From NCBI GenBank assembly GCA_010015745.1, contig ML978176.1, forward strand, positions 278,925 to 342,924: a stretch of 64,000 nucleotides of DNA, in the 5' to 3' direction. The notes beneath the pieces were generated by a model that saw nothing but the letters and a program-made list of their open reading frames with translations, did not search any database and was not told the origin of the DNA. A program made the position numbers and the translations under genes. Positions 33,517 to 43,740 of this stretch are shown one piece after another; the stretch's first letter is position 1; every line of letters starts with the position of its first letter. Origin of the DNA: Setomelanomma holmii (lineage: Eukaryota > Ascomycota > Dothideomycetes > Pleosporales > Phaeosphaeriaceae).

Positions 33517-35115
33517 TCATAGCTTAGTAACTTGTCTTGTGGAATCGCTCAGCCGCCGAAAGGGCATCTGTAACGTTGCACTTGGGCCAGACCTGCTAGC
33601 TCCTTGCGCAACGTTACTGCCGGATGCGGTGCTCGTACCACCGGTAGTCCTAGCAGAAGAACTGCCAGCCGAAGTGGTGCGATTGTGGAGATGCGAGCTC
33701 ATGAGCCATTGGATGTGCATGCGCATGTTGCTGATGACAGCATTGGTGCGCAGCATGTCTTCTTTCACGCGCTGACTCTCGTTGAACACCATCATGTTTG
33801 CACGGCCCTCGAGCTCCGTCATGGCATTGGAGATGCGAGACACTTCCTCACGCAGGGAGTCGTGGAGCGTAAGGAGGTGATGCACCTGTGAGTCAAACGG
33901 TGGCTGGGCTGGCGTGCCTTCCTGGCTTAGTGTGACTACTGGATATGAAGCTGGTGGCAAATTGAAATCTGATGTCTGTGCAAGAGCATCAGTGTCGTTT
34001 GGATCGAGAGGGTCAGTGATCGGGAAGGATGCATCGTTCGAATTGGCCGGATAAAGCATGTTTGTGATGTTGGACAGACCGTCCTCGAGGATGCCAACCT
34101 TTCTGACCAAGGGTTCCATTCGGGCCTCGTTGCGCTCAATGCGGGCTTGCTGCTCGCGAAAGTGAGGCGCCATCGTGGCCAAGGCGCACGATGCCTCATG
34201 CAGACAGACTTCTGATCGTTTCTCCCTGAAGACGCAACCAACAATGGCACCTTGACAAGATATGATGTGGCTAGGACAGTCTTTGTTGACGTGGTTCTTC
34301 AGATCGAGTCGGAGCACATCGACGGAGCACAGCGAGCAAGTGGTCAAGCGATTCGCGCAGTTGGTCCGCTGATGTTCCTTAAGGGGAAAGTTTAGTGCAT
34401 GACTGGTCATCATAATTCTTATGCTTACCTCGAGATCCCTCTTCATCAGCGACGTGTGGCAGTCCTCGCAGCTCACAGTGTAGTGCATGCAGCCTTTGTG
34501 GTAGTCTTTCTGAGCAATGTGTAGGCGACAGTCTGTTACTGGGCATTCCACGGATGTGTACTCGCAGTATAGCATAACATGGTCGTGAACATTGACACGA
34601 TGGTCGACCCAGTCGCAACCGGCCCTGCTGTTGGAGCACTTGACTACCAGCTCGTCCAGCATGTGCTCGATGATCTTGGGCACTGAGCGAATATCGCGTT
34701 CTGTCTCAATCTGCAGTCGGCAGGTCGGACACGTCTTCCGGCCGTTGGGCTGTGGTGCCCACGCATGATCGAGGCAGTCGCGGCAGAAGTAGTGCTCGCA
34801 GGGCAGCTGGACTGGCTTGTCGAAAGGCGCGTGGCATATGAGGCAGACGAGGTTGCTATCGGGCGAAGAGACATACTCGAGCGACGCCAACTCGGGTGGG
34901 ACTTTCACGATTCGGCTGCGACGGCGCTTCGAAGAGGGTGAGTTTGAGACGCGAAGAGCCAAAGGCGAAGGACTGTTTGGAGGGCCACCGACCATGCGCA
35001 AAGCACCCGGCTCTGCAGCCACGTCCTCGGGCGTCTGCAGAGGCAGGCTGGCGCTGCTGGACGCCCGCGAGCTCCGCCTGTCGTTGGGCGGGGGGATGGG
35101 CGACGGGGCAGACAT
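33517..35115 (-). CDS. RING-finger / TRAF-type zinc-finger protein, probable E3 ubiquitin ligase
   Basis: A 515-residue protein with exons complement(33517..34377, 34429..35115). The ATG at 35115 gives MSAPSPIPPPNDRRS. An N-terminal Ser/Pro-rich tail of about 85 residues precedes a C3HC4 RING: CLICHAPFDKPVQLPCEHYFCRDCL...CPTCR (about residues 91-136). Then come Cys/His pairs of TRAF-type zinc fingers: CSNSRAGCDWVDHRVNVHDHVMLYCEY, CPVTDCRLHIAQKDYHKGCMHY, CEDCHTSLMKRDLEEHQRTNC and CSLCSVDVLRLDLKNHVNKDC. A helical, probably coiled-coil region follows (HFREQQARIERNEARMEPLVRKV; LLTLHDSLREEVSRISNAMTELEGR). No MATH domain is visible. The 51-bp intron is a multiple of three with no stop codon, so unspliced RNA would encode a 17-residue insertion between zinc-finger pairs. 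Its GTAAGC donor and CACTAAAC branch support splicing. Confidence 0.85.
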   Translation of the reverse strand: MSAPSPIPPPNDRRSSRASSSASLPLQTPEDVAAEPGALRMVGGPPNSPSPLALRVSNSPSSKRRRSRIVKVPPELASLEYVSSPDSNLVCLICHAPFDKPVQLPCEHYFCRDCLDHAWAPQPNGRKTCPTCRLQIETERDIRSVPKIIEHMLDELVVKCSNSRAGCDWVDHRVNVHDHVMLYCEYTSVECPVTDCRLHIAQKDYHKGCMHYTVSCEDCHTSLMKRDLEVSIRIMMTSHALNFPLKEHQRTNCANRLTTCSLCSVDVLRLDLKNHVNKDCPSHIISCQGAIVGCVFREKRSEVCLHEASCALATMAPHFREQQARIERNEARMEPLVRKVGILEDGLSNITNMLYPANSNDASFPITDPLDPNDTDALAQTSDFNLPPASYPVVTLSQEGTPAQPPFDSQVHHLLTLHDSLREEVSRISNAMTELEGRANMMVFNESQRVKEDMLRTNAVISNMRMHIQWLMSSHLHNRTTSAGSSSARTTGGTSTASGSNVAQGASRSGPSATLQMPFRRLSDSTRQVTKL

Positions 35116-35753
35116 GGTGGAGTGAAGCAGGAGAGAGGTGCTCGCTACTTCACGCCAGCAGTCCGACACCTGTCACAACTATATCCCCTGAGCAGTGCCA
35201 GCAGGGCAGGCAGCCTGTTCTCCACCCTGATACTCGGGCGGTGCTATGTATCAAAAGGCGGTCGGGATGCTGGGAGTGGATCGGCGGGGCGCGGCTCTGC
35301 AGAGGGACGGGTAGGAAGGCTGCAGGAGAGCCAGCAGCAAAGTTTATATGGTCAGGAAGAGCCACTGGAATGGAGGCATGCTTCCCGATGCGGCAGGAAG
35401 CATGCGGGCGTTGGTGTGGCTCTGTGAGGTTGCGCAAGAGCAAGACATGGCCGTGCAGTTGCCCTAGGTTGTCCTGGTGCCTCTCGGGAGCGCTCCGAGC
35501 CAAGGGCATCATGCGCTTGTCGTCAGCGGACCGCCTCCACTCGTGCAGCCTTGCGCTCGTCTCCACCGCAACCTCGTTCGCTGGCTTGGGACTGTAGCGA
35601 TACGTACTGCGAGAGTCTAATCACCACATCCGCCTGTCGGCTTCGTTCTTTGCATCTGATATATGCGCCTACCGCTTGCAGCGCCTGAGCGATTATATAG
35701 ATAGCAAGCACCTCCAGCTCCGCCTCCGCAACCACCCAACCTCCTCATTCTCA
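35116..35753. promoter_or_regulatory. Divergent upstream region of the RING gene and SYN8
   Basis: These 638 bp separate two divergent start codons and must hold both promoters and leaders. No coding frame with family resemblance was found and no clear TATA box is visible. Confidence 0.55.
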
Positions 35754-36591
35754 ATGGCTACCAACCCGCCGCAGCTGTTCCTGCTGGCGGACCACATCAA
35801 ACTATCCCTGCTTGAGCGACAAAGAGCCATCTCGCTGAACCTCTCGCCAAATAGCCAAGATGGGCAGGTCTCAAGGTCTCTGGAGCAGTTGCGATCAGGC
35901 ATCGAGTCTCTCGAATCGCAAGTAGAAGACACCGCAGATGAGTGCGTTCAGACACATTCCATCCCAGGACTGAATCCCACTAACACACCACTCAAGATCG
36001 ATCACATCCCAACTTCCCCGCCTAAAAGCCCAACTCACCGAACTAACCTCCCAGTTCGACCGCAACACAAACACCACATCCCCAACCCTCACAAAACCAA
36101 ACGACCCGTCCCTCTCCTCAGACTTTGCCGCCGCAACAAGCAAAACCCGCCACGCCTCCAAATCCGTCCGCTTCAGCGACAACCCCTCCGCCTCCACCAC
36201 CGCTACCTCGGACGACCCCAACCGCGCGGCCCTCTTTCCCTACCGCGACGACCCCGATCCCGACATCACGCCCGACCAATCCCACCTCGACAACCAGCAG
36301 ATCCACGAATACCACAGCCAAGTCATCCGCGACCAAGATGACCAGCTTGATCAGCTGGGCGCGAGCATCGGGCGCCAGCGCGAACTGAGCATGCAGATTG
36401 GCGACGAGCTGGACGGGCAGGTCATGTTGCTGGACGATGTGGAGGAGGGTGTGGATCGGCATACGGCGCAGTTTCGGAGGGCGAGGGGCCGACTGGATCG
36501 GTTTTCGAGAAAGGCGAGGGAGAATTGGAGTTTGACCGTCATTGTCGTGTTGATTGTTATATTGGTCTTGTTGATTATAATTACCAAATGA
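35754..36591 (+). CDS. syn8: Syntaxin-8-like SNARE (SYN8)
   Basis: A 260-residue tail-anchored Qc-SNARE of the endosomal/late Golgi system. Exons 35754-35941 and 35997-36591; the 55-bp intron has donor GTGCGT and branch CACTAAC. The N-terminus is MATNPPQLFLLADHIKLSLLERQRA, with helical segments (SLEQLRSGIESLESQVEDTADE, LPRLKAQLTELTSQFDRNTN). A Ser/Thr/Asp-rich linker follows. The SNARE motif runs from about residue 175 to 238 (IRDQDDQLDQLGASIGRQRELSMQIGDELDGQVMLLDDVEEGVDRHTAQFRRARGRLDRF). It has the central-layer Gln expected for a Q-SNARE and ends in a single C-terminal transmembrane anchor, WSLTVIVVLIVILVLLIIITK. These features match Syn8/Syntaxin-8. Tlg1 is the main alternative within the Qc group. 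Confidence 0.9.
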
Positions 36592-37070
36592 GAAGGAGTT
36601 GTGCGCTTTCGCGGGATGGAGAAGACATCTCGTAAACATGGCATAGATGGCGTTTGGAGCATCGCGGGCATGGAGATCGCCTCCAATTCCTCCAATTTAT
36701 TAGCATTTTAACCACCGATTTCAGCATAAACTTCTCACGTGAGAATTTCAGTGATGGGTCATTTCTCTCTTGGTGCGTCTACACAACACAATATGTTACG
36801 AACATCCAGCATGTCAAGTCGTCCATCCTCCATCACCAGATTCACAGTGCCCATGCTCCGAAACGCCGTGCTCGATGCAAACTTAATCAAATAAGACCTG
36901 AGTCGTGCCCAGGCCATAGCAATGCTGACATTGGAGCGCGAAGGGTATCTCTGTATGGATATGCAAATGAAAACGCTTCTCAAGAATAGGTGATGTGAGT
37001 TGCGGCAGGTATTGAGGAGTGTCTTGGGAAGTGGCCGCAATTGATGTATTATGAGGAAGTCTTTCGTGAA
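36592..37070. other. 3' intergenic between convergent SYN8 and SCaMC genes
   Basis: About 480 bp of 3' flank for both genes. No coding frame or repeat recognised. Confidence 0.6.
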
Positions 37071-39275
37071 TCATCGCAAGCCGATGACTTGCTTCGACTT
37101 GTCGTAGACAACGTAAGTAATGGACACTGCGGGGACGACCTTGAGCAGATTCGGCGTGAGGCCCTTGAAGAGACCTCGCATACCTTCACCCTTGATGGTC
37201 TGTCTTGTGACGTCGACGATTCCAGTGTATGTCCGTGGGTGGAGGACTGTGCCCTGACTCTGTAGTCGAGTGCGGAGAACGTTTAGTGGATAGACGGCGC
37301 TGGCGCCGAACGCTCCAGAGAAACCGCCAATGGCCGCTGTCATGAGACCTCCTGGTTGGGCATCCTCCTCGTGGCAGCCAAGTCGTTTTGCGTTGCGCCG
37401 CGCGACATATCGCTTCAGGTACTCAAATGTTCCTAGGTCGAGTGCAGCGTAGGGGAATATTCCAACGATGCCCATAGGCAGTCCCCTATAGTAGGCGCCA
37501 AAGCCGCCTTGTGACCACATCTTCTTGGCAGTAGCGATGATAAGCTTGTTGCCGTGCAAGCCACCAGAAACAGTTTCGCACTGCATGCGACTTGGAATTG
37601 TCAGCCATGTGGAAAACAGTTTTTGGCTTGAGCGCACTTACAACTTCAGGGTATCGATAGGATAAACAGCAAACTGGGAGACCATGCCAGCAAGACCACC
37701 GGCAACGAATTTAGACCATGAGTGTATGATAGCAGGGTCATTGTGACCTTCAATCTTTGCGAATGCTCGCTTCGCAGCCTAGATAGGTCAGATATACAAC
37801 CTGTGCATGTGGTTTCCTACTTGCCTCGTATGCGCCGAATTTGATGGCCGACTCCGGCATGACTTTGATGACATTGAGGCCGTTCCCTTTGTGTTCTTGT
37901 CAGCGCTGCCACGAAGTTCTACCATCCCTCGACTCACCGGCGTAAAGGCTGCGCATGCCGCCTGCCTGCCATAGCTCCTTTGTGGCGGTCACCAGTGGTT
38001 TCCAGGCATTGAGTGCAGCTCGGAAGACGTTTCCAGACTTTGCTGCGGCAACAGCTTCTTCGGCGGCGCCGGTTTGAGCGATAAGATACACTTTCAGTCG
38101 ATCGAGGGGCGCAGTCGAGGTGCGAGAAACAATTCCTGCAATACCTCCCGCCACGAAATAGCCTGTATGGGGAACACAAGCAATCAGCACGGTTCCAAAG
38201 CTTTCTACAAGCCCCGTGTGTACCTCGGCGAGTGAAGCATCAAGCTCCCCTGCGCCTTCAGAACGTGGCGGGAGCGTTTGCGAAATCGCGAGACTCGGAG
38301 CAGGTGGTGAAGCCATTTCCAAAGGTGCGTAGTAATCTGAAGAAAAAGAAGTGTATGGGGGAGTTTTCGCGACAAGAAAGAGCGAGCCGAAGAAGAAGTG
38401 AAGAAAACGCTGTGCAGTACCTAGACCTTGGATCGTGTCGTCGCTTATGAGAACGTCACCCTCCGGATTTACCTTCATCGTTGCGGAAAAGTAGGACATG
38501 ACCGCATGAAGATTGGGCGCGCTGACCGGTATGAAGAGAAGAAAGTCCCTGTGCAGGGTCAGCATTGCACTCGATGGGCGTTTATTGGGCGCATGCGAAA
38601 TAGCAAACCACGGGTCGCGAGTCTGGAGAGCAATGACTTGAAGATGGCACGCAGAGCTCAGTCTCTGCCTTCACCAAACCTCAGGCTGCGCTTCGCAAGC
38701 AAGGAACCTGTGGCTAGCCTTCACAACTGTTTGCCCTAGACGTACCTCCATTCCTCGAAACTAATAGTACCGTCGTTATTCGTGTCTACCTCCGCGAAAA
38801 AGCTGTCCAAGCTGCTGTTGGGGACGGCCAACCCGGCGCGTCGAAGTGCATCGCGAAGTTCAGGTTTGGAGATTTTGCCATCTTTGTTGTGATCGATGCT
38901 TTGAAACAGGCCGAGGAGCTCCTTTTCGGTTGCTCGTACGAAGGTTCGGAATTCTTGCGAATGGTACGTTAGCAGGAGTCGACTAGCTGGGGCATCGCAC
39001 GATGAAGCCTGATACTTACCACTGTATGATATACGTCCATTTCCGTCTGTGTCAACAGCGTTCATTACATCGCCCAGAAGTTGATCGGCATTTTTCAAAG
39101 CTACAGTATCTCCTTAGTGGGGCGTCGTACAAATGATGGGATCGAGCCTACGGTGATCCAACTTGCGTAGCCCCTTCTTGAGGCCCGCGAGGTCCAAATG
39201 GCCCTGTCTGCGCGTGTCGAGGGTCGCCCATAGCTGGTCTACCCGCACGTCCGCGACACTTTCGCTGGTGTCCAT
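37071..39275 (-). CDS. Calcium-binding mitochondrial carrier (SCaMC/SAL1-type, ATP-Mg/Pi)
   Basis: A 580-residue carrier with an EF-hand regulatory half. It exchanges ATP-Mg and phosphate across the inner membrane in characterised relatives. Seven exons: complement(37071..37590, 37642..37778, 37825..37886, 37938..38548, 38746..38953, 39020..39100, 39152..39275). All phases add up. The EF-hand half (residues 1 to about 145) has one weak loop (DTRRQGHLDLAGL) and three good ones: DTDGNGRISYSEF, DHNKDGKISKPEL and DTNNDGTISFEEW. The carrier half shows PLDRLKVYLIAQ, PIDTLKFRMQ and PLNVLRTRLQ, the three P-x-D/N-x-x-K/R signatures. The linker between the halves is Pro/Ser-rich and its exon (38548-37938) reads through a patch (EVHTGLVESFGTVLIACVPH) with no counterpart that I recall. 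The intron at 37779-37824 uses a GC donor (GAG|GCAAGT) and has a CTGAC branch. Confidence 0.92.
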
Positions 39276-39455
39276 TGTGGCCGTGCTATCTTCGTTCTAT
39301 CATGGCTGTGGATCGCGGCACGCGTGAAAGGACGACACTCGAACCTGGACGAGGTGCAATACTGAAGGAATGGCTGATGGAGAAAGGGAAGGTTCATCGA
39401 GCTCTATGTGGGGTATGAGGTCAGTGGTCAAGTCTGGAGGGCTGGCCCAAAACAG

Positions 39456-39842
39456 TTAGCAGCAAGGAAGCCCGGATTCACCGAAAACACGGCAGCCGCG
39501 ACAACGAATAGCTAACACATGATTGGACGCTTCACGCTCCTGCCCCTGGCAACCCTCATCCTCCACAGCACGCATCTCGAGTAGTTTCGTCTGATGCTGC
39601 AGCAGAAGAACGATTGCTGTTGACGCTGAAAAGAACGCAAAGTTGCTCGTTGTCGAAGTATCAGCCACCGAGCTTCTCAGCCTTTCTACAGCTTGGCAGG
39701 CAGCATCCACTCGCTGCAACTCACCCAACAGACACGCAACGAATATATCGATATCTCTTTCTTGACTCTCTACCAACTGATCACCACTGGGGCCCTGATA
39801 ACGAGTATGGAGGAATGTTAAGCCTGCAGCGTAGCTGTTCAT
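39456..39842 (-). CDS. Hypothetical small helical protein
   Basis: From the ATG at 39842 an intact frame gives 128 residues starting MNSYAAGLTFLHTRYQ. The middle (residues about 24-100) is rich in Leu, Glu and Arg with a heptad-like pattern (QERDIDIFVACLLGELQRVDAACQAVERLRSSV) and could be a short coiled coil. The C-terminal 30 residues are Cys-rich and less gene-like and may be intronic or antisense. It lies between the SCaMC and cyclin C genes. I do not recognise the protein. It could be a small kinetochore or BLOC-type helical subunit, but nothing proves it. Confidence 0.35.
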   Translation of the reverse strand: MNSYAAGLTFLHTRYQGPSGDQLVESQERDIDIFVACLLGELQRVDAACQAVERLRSSVADTSTTSNFAFFSASTAIVLLLQHQTKLLEMRAVEDEGCQGQEREASNHVLAIRCRGCRVFGESGLPCC

Positions 39843-40083
39843 TGTGCGGAGCTGCTTAAGACTCCGCCTGCTACCTTCGTTAGCAGGCTGCACTGAATTT
39901 CCTTATAACATTCTGTGCTGAGCAACCCGGCACAGACCAATAGCAGCACTGCACATCAAAAGGGAAGCTTGTGGCAAGAACCGAACAACAAAATTGAACA
40001 AAAGCTCTACGCAAGTCTGCTCACCTGTTTGACATCACTTGGCATAGCTCTCCGCAGCCTCGTGGAGGTTCGATCAAGCCAAT

Positions 40084-41067
40084 ATGGCATCGAGCTACTG
40101 GGAATCGACCCAACGGAAGTTCTGGACATTCACAAAGCAGCAACTGGCAGTGGAACGGAAGAAAATTGAAGAGTCGGAGCGGAATCTGGTCAATCTATAT
40201 CCGCTACCAGACAGAAGACACCTCAGCATATACTTCTATCATCGCAAGTTCTCAAAGCAGTACGATGTGACTTGGGCTTACTGTTCACAGAACTCTCCAA
40301 GATGGCAAGACCTCTGGGCATCAGGCAGCAAGCATTGGCCACAGCCCAGGTGTATGTACGGCGCTTCTATACCAAGATCGAGATACGAAGGACGAATCCT
40401 GCCCTTGTTCTTGCAACTGCGCTTTACTTGGCGTGCAAGATGGAAGAGTGCCCACAGCATATACGGATGGTGCTGGCAGAGGCTCGCCATTGCTGGGGTA
40501 GGCATGTAGCTCTTGTGTGAGGTGCAAGTCTTGCTGACGCGCAGTACAGATACATCCTTCAACGACATATCGAAGATTGGCGAGTGTGAGTTCACACTGA
40601 TATCCGAGATGAACTCGCAGCTCATCATACACCACCCCTACCGCAGTCTCGCGGAGCTGCAGACTCAGTTCCAGTTGACGCAAGAGGAGAACGCACTGGC
40701 ATGGTCAATCATCAACGACCACTATCTCACAGACCTACCTCTTCTACACGCGCCGCACGTGATCGCAATCACGGCCATGTTCCTGGCTGTCGTGCTCAAG
40801 CCGACACAGGGCGGTCTTCAAGTGAATGCAGCAGGGATGACCAACGCTCTGCAAGCTCTCGGCAACGCTCGAGGTGCACCTCAAGGAACGCAGAACAGAG
40901 TTCAGAAGTTAGTGGACTGGCTCGCGGAGAGCAGCGTGGACATCGAAGCCGTTGTTGAGTGCACTCAGGAACTCATATCGCTGTACGAGGTTTGGGAGTC
41001 TTACACTGATAAGACATGTAAAGACCAGATTGCCAAGTTTGTCAAAGCAAGAGGACTCGACAAATGA
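40084..41067 (+). CDS. ssn8: Cyclin C (SSN8/SRB11), Mediator kinase-module cyclin
   Basis: A 294-residue C-type cyclin that pairs with CDK8/SSN3 in the Mediator kinase module. Exons 40084-40243, 40291-40497 and 40550-41067. The N-terminus MASSYWESTQRKFWTF is the family hallmark (YW-SQ-R-W). The cyclin box includes IRQQALATAQVYVRRFYTKIEIRRTNPALVLATALYLACKMEECPQHIR. The second half has KIGECEFTLISEMNSQLIIHHPYRSL, WSIINDHYLTDLPLLHAPHVIAITAMFLAVVL and a C-terminal helix. The first intron (47 bp) needs a GC donor (CATC|GCAAGT) to give the family sequence continuing LSKMARPLGIRQQ. No GT donor fits the frame there. The second intron's acceptor is the second of two overlapping AGs (CAGTACAG|ATACATCC), chosen for frame. 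Confidence 0.93.
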
Positions 41068-43083
41068 CAATTCAGTGTCTATGTGAAACCTCGCAATGGC
41101 TTCGGACTTTAAACGGCCGCTACAGATAAGGCTGGATATGGGTCCATGTCACCCGTCCAGCTCCCAAATCGAATTCCAAGGAGGTGTGAATTCAGCAAGT
41201 TCTCCAGGCGACTTCAAATAACCTCAAAGTCACGCACTCGTTTGCAATGCAGTCGGCGCTGGAGCCAACGTCCTCAAGTCGAGTCTGCTCGTATAGCATC
41301 ACATCATCGACCTGCGCCACCGGTCATGAATCGAGAGCCAAGCTCCGCTGTGCCACCGATCGCTCAATAGTTCGGGCTCAATATGGAAGCTTGTTTAGGG
41401 TGGTCAGCACTTAGAATAGTAAGCAGCCTTGAAGCACACTCTTTCATCATCCACCCATGCTCGAGCTGCAAGCGAATCGACCGGACCTCACGTAGATGAA
41501 AGCACCCCACGCAAACACCTTGCGCCTCCTGAGTGGAGAGATGGTGCAGTGATGGTGTTTCGAGCAGAGACTGATCGTTCATGCGTTTCTTGGCACCGTT
41601 CCAGCGCCGTTTACGATGTTCCAGGGCGTGGTCAGAGCGCGCAGTCTGAGTGAGAAGCTTGCGCGGTCACACGACAGTGTAGATGATTTGACAGCGTTTT
41701 CTCAAGGTACACGCAAAAGCGAAAGTCAAGTTTGACTGTGGCATGTTCGTCTCCAGACTGCGCATCATCACTGGTGATCAAGTTTCTCCAAGGACCAACA
41801 GCGGCATGCGGGGGCCTCTCGGGTTAGCTAAATTTGGCGCTGTCCTTGCTGGACCCTATTGGCTCTGGCTGCACTGCTGGGAACGTCACGCAGAAGAGCC
41901 CGGGCACCCACGGGACGCTCAAGGCGCAGGATGCCAAACATCACCAGCGTCTCGCTGTTCCTGATTGCGCTATCTGGAGGGTGTGGTAACCAGACTGCGG
42001 AGTGGTAGATGACCTCACAAGCGCAGCACGCAACAACGCAGGTTAAAAGCGGTGCATTCCAGAACATGGCTGGTGAGGGGAACGATGCGCGCAAGCCGGC
42101 CGCAGGAACTGGGACTTGCCACCAACCTACCCGGAGGCCGGCCACCCACGCTGGGGACCCTGCTGGCTGGCGAGAGGCATTGTCGCTAGTGCGTTCTCTT
42201 TAGCGTTCCACATGGCAGCTTCGAGGCTTCATCGAAGAGTGGCCTCGGAATCCCACTTTGCGCTGCTGCCGACCAGCGCATCTAATGTGCTGTCGGAGTT
42301 CGAGGGCTGCGCGCATTTGCGGTTAGGCGGGAGAGTCGAGCATGCATTCCCCTGGCGCTGCGGAAGAGGGCCTGCAGCAATCAGCGGTCAAGGCGACGAG
42401 ACTTGGTCACCAGCCCACCCATCCCGAGCCTCCAAGGCTGTGAAGTGGCAGGCAGGTTCTAGCGGCATAAGCGTGTGTTTGATAATGCGCCGCCATCTGG
42501 GCAGCCGACCACGGTGCGCAAGAGTCGCAACAACAGCACTGGCTCTGCAGCGCGCTCTCGTGCGCCGGCGGCTCTTGAAGCTCTGGACGGGAGGGTCATG
42601 GGGATCGCGGTTGGAACTGACCACCATGACAGCGCAAACGTGCGAAGCGCTCGATCTCGAGCCCTGGAGCATCCGCACCGACGTCCACTAGCCCCGAAGC
42701 GGCCGTCGTGGTGGCAATGTGCATCAACAGCCGGCCAATGGACGCAGCGCAGACCCACCCTTTGGGTGGCCCGTGCCCAGCCAGGAAGAGCGCTGACCAG
42801 CCCGTGGGCGCCTTCCTTTTCATCCCAACCCTTCCGTCCTCTTCGTTCGCACACCAGCATCCGACATCTACTCAGCCTCGCATCACAATACATCACTCTA
42901 GTTAATACTCGCCGCTTGCGCACTTCGACATCTGCACTCGCAGCTCCCCCCGCATCCTCCTACGCACTTTCCGACGAATCATACCCCTTTGTTTCGCCTT
43001 TGTTGTGGTCCGCTGGCCTGCTTAGCCGACCCCTCACCAACACTTTCGTCCGAACTCTCTCCAGCAGATACGCACTCTCAACT
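41068..43083. other. Intergenic, 2 kb upstream of the 43084 gene
   Basis: Downstream flank of cyclin C, then a long GC-rich upstream region with several overlapping frames, none with family resemblance. An open frame runs from about 42475 into the 43084 gene in the same phase, but its upstream part is arginine/serine-rich composition without motif. I read it as leader sequence. Confidence 0.5.
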
Positions 43084-43740
43084 ATGTCGCAGTTCTTCAA
43101 CTACGGTGGCCAGCACCAGCCACAGCACCTCAATGCGCACTCGCACAACCATCATGGCGGCCGATCGCGGAGGGCGCCTCGGATCTCGGCGCAGCAGAAC
43201 CACAAGCAGTTCCGCCAAGTACGCACCCCGAAGGAGTTCAACGTGGAGCCGCCCAACATGATCGCATTCAAGCGAGACTTTGAGGCTGCACGCTCTTTTG
43301 ACATCGAGGACGACGAGATGTTTTGCCCTTTCCACCTGCTCACTGAGGATGATGTAAGTTGCTTGGCTCACGATATTTGTCACCCGGTGTCATCGCACTC
43401 GCCCCAACAGGCGCTGACATTCGATGAACAGCTGCAATCCATCCACTCGTCTGGCTCTGATCGCTCGTCGCTGTCGAGCGGCTCGCCCGAACAGTCGCCT
43501 TTGCAGCACCAATTGCAGCCAACGCCTTCCTTTGTCTTGTCCTCTGCCCCTAACCCATATACACCTGCCGGATTCCAGCACAACAACTCATCGCAGACCA
43601 AAATCCACCAGCCACTAGCCCAACGTACCCGCAATGCCATTCCGATAGTTGACCCATCGACACGCACCGTCAACAGCCCACCGCTATCAGTGTCGCCTGG
43701 CCGACAGATGGGTCAGACGTTCGTTCCGCGACGCTGGTAG
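43084..43740 (+). CDS. Hypothetical protein, His/Gln- and Ser-rich
   Basis: A 192-residue protein, exons 43084-43353 and 43432-43740. It starts MSQFFNYGGQHQPQHLNAHSHNHHGGRSRRAPR, a His/Gln/Arg-rich tail. It then has a short conserved-looking block (KEFNVEPPNMIAFKRDFEAARSFDIEDDEMFCPFHLLTEDD) joined after splicing to LQSIHSSGSDRSSLSSGSPEQSPLQHQ. I recall similar short ascomycete proteins with this LLTEDDLQSI-Ser-rich junction, of unknown function. The remainder is Ser/Pro/Thr-rich. The 78-bp intron is a multiple of three without a stop. A shorter version ending at an AACAG at 43410 is also in frame, so the acceptor choice rests on the remembered homologue. No signal peptide or membrane segment. 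Confidence 0.75.
   Translation: MSQFFNYGGQHQPQHLNAHSHNHHGGRSRRAPRISAQQNHKQFRQVRTPKEFNVEPPNMIAFKRDFEAARSFDIEDDEMFCPFHLLTEDDVSCLAHDICHPVSSHSPQQALTFDEQLQSIHSSGSDRSSLSSGSPEQSPLQHQLQPTPSFVLSSAPNPYTPAGFQHNNSSQTKIHQPLAQRTRNAIPIVDPSTRTVNSPPLSVSPGRQMGQTFVPRRW

Noticed and set aside
42475..43083. N-terminal extension of the 43084 gene by about 200 residues
   Set aside because: The frame is open, but the sequence is Arg/Ser-rich low-complexity without motif. The ATG at 43084 begins the segment that I recall as the family N-terminus.
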